Positions 61,401 through 64,000 of a DNA stretch of 64,000 bases are shown piece by piece. The stretch's first letter is position 1; the number at the start of each line of letters is the position of its first letter. The DNA is from Strongyloides papillosus (taxonomy: Eukaryota; Nematoda; Chromadorea; Rhabditida; Strongyloididae). The translations under genes and the position numbers were made by a program. A model generated the notes under the pieces. It saw only the letters and a list, made by a program, of their open reading frames with translations, was not told where the DNA came from and did not search any database. The stretch lies in NCBI GenBank assembly GCA_005656395.1, contig SRSI01000077.1, forward strand, positions 248,001-312,000, in the 5' to 3' direction.

Positions 61401-61689
61401 TATGATAAAAATTAAACAAAATAAAAACCACCATTTATTTGTTATTGTTTTTAAAGTAAAGTGTTAATGTACATTAACCTCATGAAATTTTGCAATCCTA
61501 TGTGGAGTGCAATTTAAACGAAACTAGTGCACTTTTTTTGATTCATTAGAAAATTATAAAATTGCATAGAAGTTGATTTTACCATTGATTGACTCATTAA
61601 TGATATATTTATATTTGTTCTATAACTTATGATATTATTGTACATAAAGTTGTATTATAAAATTTTCTATTAATGAATTATTTGAAAAC
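58465..61689. other. 3.2-kb spacer between TTR copies 2 and 3
   Basis: AT-rich spacer containing the solo LTR at 59541-59805. A short coding-like scrap at about 60806-60872 (HPRGLYSNFTGVQ in frame) could not be assigned. No intact gene seen. Confidence 0.5.
59541..59805 (+). mobile_element. Solo LTR of an LTR retrotransposon
   Basis: A 265-bp segment begins TGTTACC and ends GTTAACA, giving TGTTA/TAACA inverted termini. It is flanked on both sides by AAAT (59537-59540 and 59806-59809), a 4-bp target duplication. Inside are a TATAAAAG box (59576-59583) and AATAAA-type signals downstream (near 59672 and 59730). GC is higher than its surroundings. No pol-like coding is adjacent, so it is a solo LTR left by recombination. 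4-5-bp duplications fit Gypsy or BEL/Pao elements. Orientation follows the TATA-to-polyA order. Confidence 0.72.
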
Positions 61690-62169
61690 TTAATTTTTTT
61701 TTAAAAAATGACACTTTCTTCCTTGATTATAGAGTTGGAATAAATTAATTCCGCCTAAGTTATAAGTTTTACTTTTAAACATATATCTTCCAGTATTTGC
61801 TTTTTGAATTTCGATTTTTCCTTTAGCTTCACAAAGCATGTTTTTTCCTGAGTAAGAGTACTTTACAAACATATACACGGCTAATTAATTAGTATTAATT
61901 TTTATTCGATACTTTCCCCTGTTAGAAAGTAAATGCCTATACCCTCTCAGACTAAAGGCTTCATTACACTTAAGGTGAGATTTTGCCAAAACACTTGATC
62001 TTTTGGTTAAATGTTTTTGAAAGAGAAGAACATCTATATTAGAAGCATATATTCTATTGCAAATAATTTGCCCATTGACTTGTATTCCTCGTAAGCCACG
62101 TAAACTTTCAACAGAAATAATATTTAATATAAAAATTAATAAAAAAGCTAGAATTTTTTCAAGAATCAT
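61690..62169 (-). pseudogene. Transthyretin-like copy 3 with mutated splice donor
   Basis: Exon 1 (62169 to about 61917) encodes MILEKILAFLLIFILNIISV signal, then VNGQIICNRIYASNIDVLLF and KCNEAFSLRGY. Exon 2 (61880-61690) encodes VYMFVKYSYSGKNMLC, KIEIQKA, YNLGGINL and RKCHFL. Aligned to copy 2, the donor AGTG|GTAAGT reads AGGG|GAAAGT: the obligatory GT is GA. The frame needed by exon 2 fits only this position; the nearest GT, four bases on, shifts the frame. Without splicing, translation stops after 94 residues. Coding sequence is otherwise intact, so this is a recent lesion, a non-canonical intron, an allele or a sequencing error. Confidence 0.75.
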
Positions 62170-63844
62170 TTCTAAAAATAAAAAATTTTACAAAATATTT
62201 ATATTTATAAACATGTTTCCTATTTTCATGAAATTTCCGATAAATTAAAAAAAGTTGTAAGACATTAAAAAAATCAGGCTAAGTAGAGTTTGATCAGTAG
62301 AAGATACGAACATTTAAAAATATTAATTATTTTTAAAGATTTTAGTAAATGAAAATGTTTATATTTCAAGATGTGTATATGAATATTCTAAGAATATTCT
62401 ATTTTAAATATGAATGATACTAATAAATACTATTAAATAATTTTTAAACAGAATATTAATTTTATTATTAGTGACACTGTAGGTAAAATAGTTTACAACA
62501 AAATTTAATGACCAAAAATATATACCATTTAAATAAATACATATTGCAGCAAACAAAAGGAATAGATAGTAAGTTGAAATACATTTGTTGTTATCCTATT
62601 AAAAATCAAAGATTTTTTTTATGTAAAATCATGTTTAAGTTGATTAAAAAAATTTTATATGTGCAGCACAAACATGACATGAAAATTGGTTAATTTTTAA
62701 GTATATTCAATGTTAAAAATTGACAATAATTATAGAATTTTAATAAACTACATATTCTTATATCTATTACCATAATGTGCATTAGAGGTTTTGTTAAATA
62801 TAAAGCAACTATATCTGTTTGTCTATTTATTGAATAATTATTTCTAGTAAATTTATTAAAATGCCAACTGAAAACAAAGCCTTTGCCTGTCTTTGATCAA
62901 TTTTTCAATGCATTATACTTAGAATCTTTTTAATAAAAAAACTATCATTATCATTATGGGCATAACTTGATCGAACTTTAATTCATTAATATATTATTAT
63001 ATTATTTACCTTCTTGATTTTCACGTTTTAAATGAGTTATAAACCAAAGTATTCCATTAACTTTTTAAAAAGTTATTTTTGACGTAAAAAAAATACAAAA
63101 AAAGAGTATTGTTAATGATAACTTGGTCAATTCTGGCTGAGAATAAAAAAAAAAAATTTTCTTTTTCGAATTTTGAAAAAACACATCTTTTGTTAATATT
63201 CATTAAGTTAGTTAAATTTGAAAAGCATTATGATAAAGGCAAAATTAATTTTCTTGTTTTTTTAGTATAAAAATCAATTTTATTTTGAAATTTACAAACA
63301 TTTTATCAAAAGGATATAATTAATTTTCTCTAGTAACAAAAAGATTTTTTTATCAATTATAAAAAAGTTTTTAAACAGCTTTAAAAAAATTTTTTGTATT
63401 TGATGACTACAAATGAATAAGAGTTTTTTTTTAATTTCTCGTTATCTATGAACAGCATTTTCTATTCTTTCTTTTTAAAGGAGTATCCATGTAAGTTATA
63501 AGTAATATAAAAAATGTATTTCATTCTAAAACCATTTTAAAGTAACTTTTTCTAAAAAAATTAATGATTAAAATTGTAACTTTAATTAAAATATTGAAAT
63601 AGAAAAGAAATCATTATGACTTTAAAAAGCAGTTTCTTATTCATTGTATTTATTATCAGTAATAAATGTATATAATATATTCATTTTGTAAGCAAAAATT
63701 GTGTATTATTCAAAAGTAATAATAATAATCTACAATATTACTAATTTTTAATTTTATTCATTAAAATAGGTTACTTTGTTTGACGAAAATTCAATATATC
63801 TTTTCTTGACTCACAAATTCTATTTTATTTTCTTTAATTTAACT
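62170..63844. other. Spacer between TTR copies 3 and 4
   Basis: About 1.7 kb, very AT-rich. A stretch near 63445-63475 (ATGAACAGCATTTTCT) resembles the one at about 57490 past copy 2. No gene seen. Confidence 0.5.
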
Positions 63845-64000
63845 TTATGTGAAACATTTCGTTTTACTATTAAAAAGTTCCGATAATTCTACGTTGCCCA
63901 TACTATAAGTTATACTTTTAGACTTAGATTTATAAACAAATTTTTTTTGAATATTAATTATTCCTTCGACTCTACAGTGCTTTTTTGTTTTTGTACAAGT
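63845..64000 (-). CDS. Transthyretin-like protein, copy 4, 3' part only
   Basis: Last 51 codons of a TTR-like exon 2 that runs off the right edge. KHCRVEGIINIQKKF aligns with the Cys plus INI/IEI strand of the other copies, SMGNVELSEL with the GxINL strand, and KTKCFT with the conserved C-terminal Lys-Cys. It ends with TAA at 63845. The family call rests on the paralogues in this window, especially copy 3. Confidence 0.75.
   Translation of the reverse strand, partial: TCTKTKKHCRVEGIINIQKKFVYKSKSKSITYSMGNVELSELFNSKTKCFT

Noticed and set aside
1..64000. CRISPR array, bacterial operon or viral insertion
   Set aside because: No regularly spaced repeats, Shine-Dalgarno-linked gene strings or virus-like genes seen; all identifiable genes are nematode-type with introns.

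Overview
The window looks like nuclear DNA of a parasitic roundworm of the Strongyloides type (clade IV nematode). The reasons are: very AT-rich DNA with AT-biased codons; short introns bounded by GT and TTTTAG/TTTCAG; a TTTTTAG-type acceptor a few bases upstream of most start codons, as expected for spliced-leader trans-splicing; and nematode-typical families (transthyretin-like secreted proteins, a TTBK-like casein kinase, a serpentine receptor). The species call is an inference; no database was searched. Exon junctions were deduced by reading frame, splice consensus and remembered family alignments.

Layout. 1-14.7 kb is gene-dense and housekeeping: the 3' half of the splicing helicase DHX8/PRP22, with the ribosomal protein eL42 gene nested antisense inside its last intron; glycogen branching enzyme; a TTBK/CK1-like kinase; a GNAT acetyltransferase; a Spinster-type transporter; HMG-CoA synthase; and an MPPED-type phosphodiesterase. 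14.7-18.7 kb is sparse, with a small secreted cysteine-containing protein and a decayed coding relic. 18.7-28.7 kb holds phosphoacetylglucosamine mutase, ribosomal protein uS4/RPS9, zuotin/DNAJC2, an uncertain small gene, a tRNA-Met(CAT) and an AIFM3-like protein whose Rieske and NAD motifs are degenerate. 29.0-41.9 kb is one cubilin gene whose EGF/CUB region lies almost entirely in a single 11.85-kb exon.

A 7.7-kb stretch without a convincing gene follows, then an IRF2BP-type transcriptional co-regulator and a 7TM receptor. The last 8 kb is a tandem cluster of four transthyretin-like genes on the minus strand. One has lost its splice donor and one runs off the window. A 265-bp solo LTR with a 4-bp target duplication sits between copies two and three.

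No operon-like shared pathway was seen; most neighbours are functionally unrelated. Themes that recur are protein synthesis and quality control (eL42, RPS9, DNAJC2, tRNA-Met), sugar and sterol-precursor metabolism (GBE1, PGM3, HMGCS) and secreted or membrane proteins at the host/environment side (cubilin, TTRs, receptor). I found no prokaryote-style island or CRISPR. The most unusual items are the nested ribosomal gene, the ligand-less Rieske protein, the giant cubilin exon and the broken donor in the third TTR copy.
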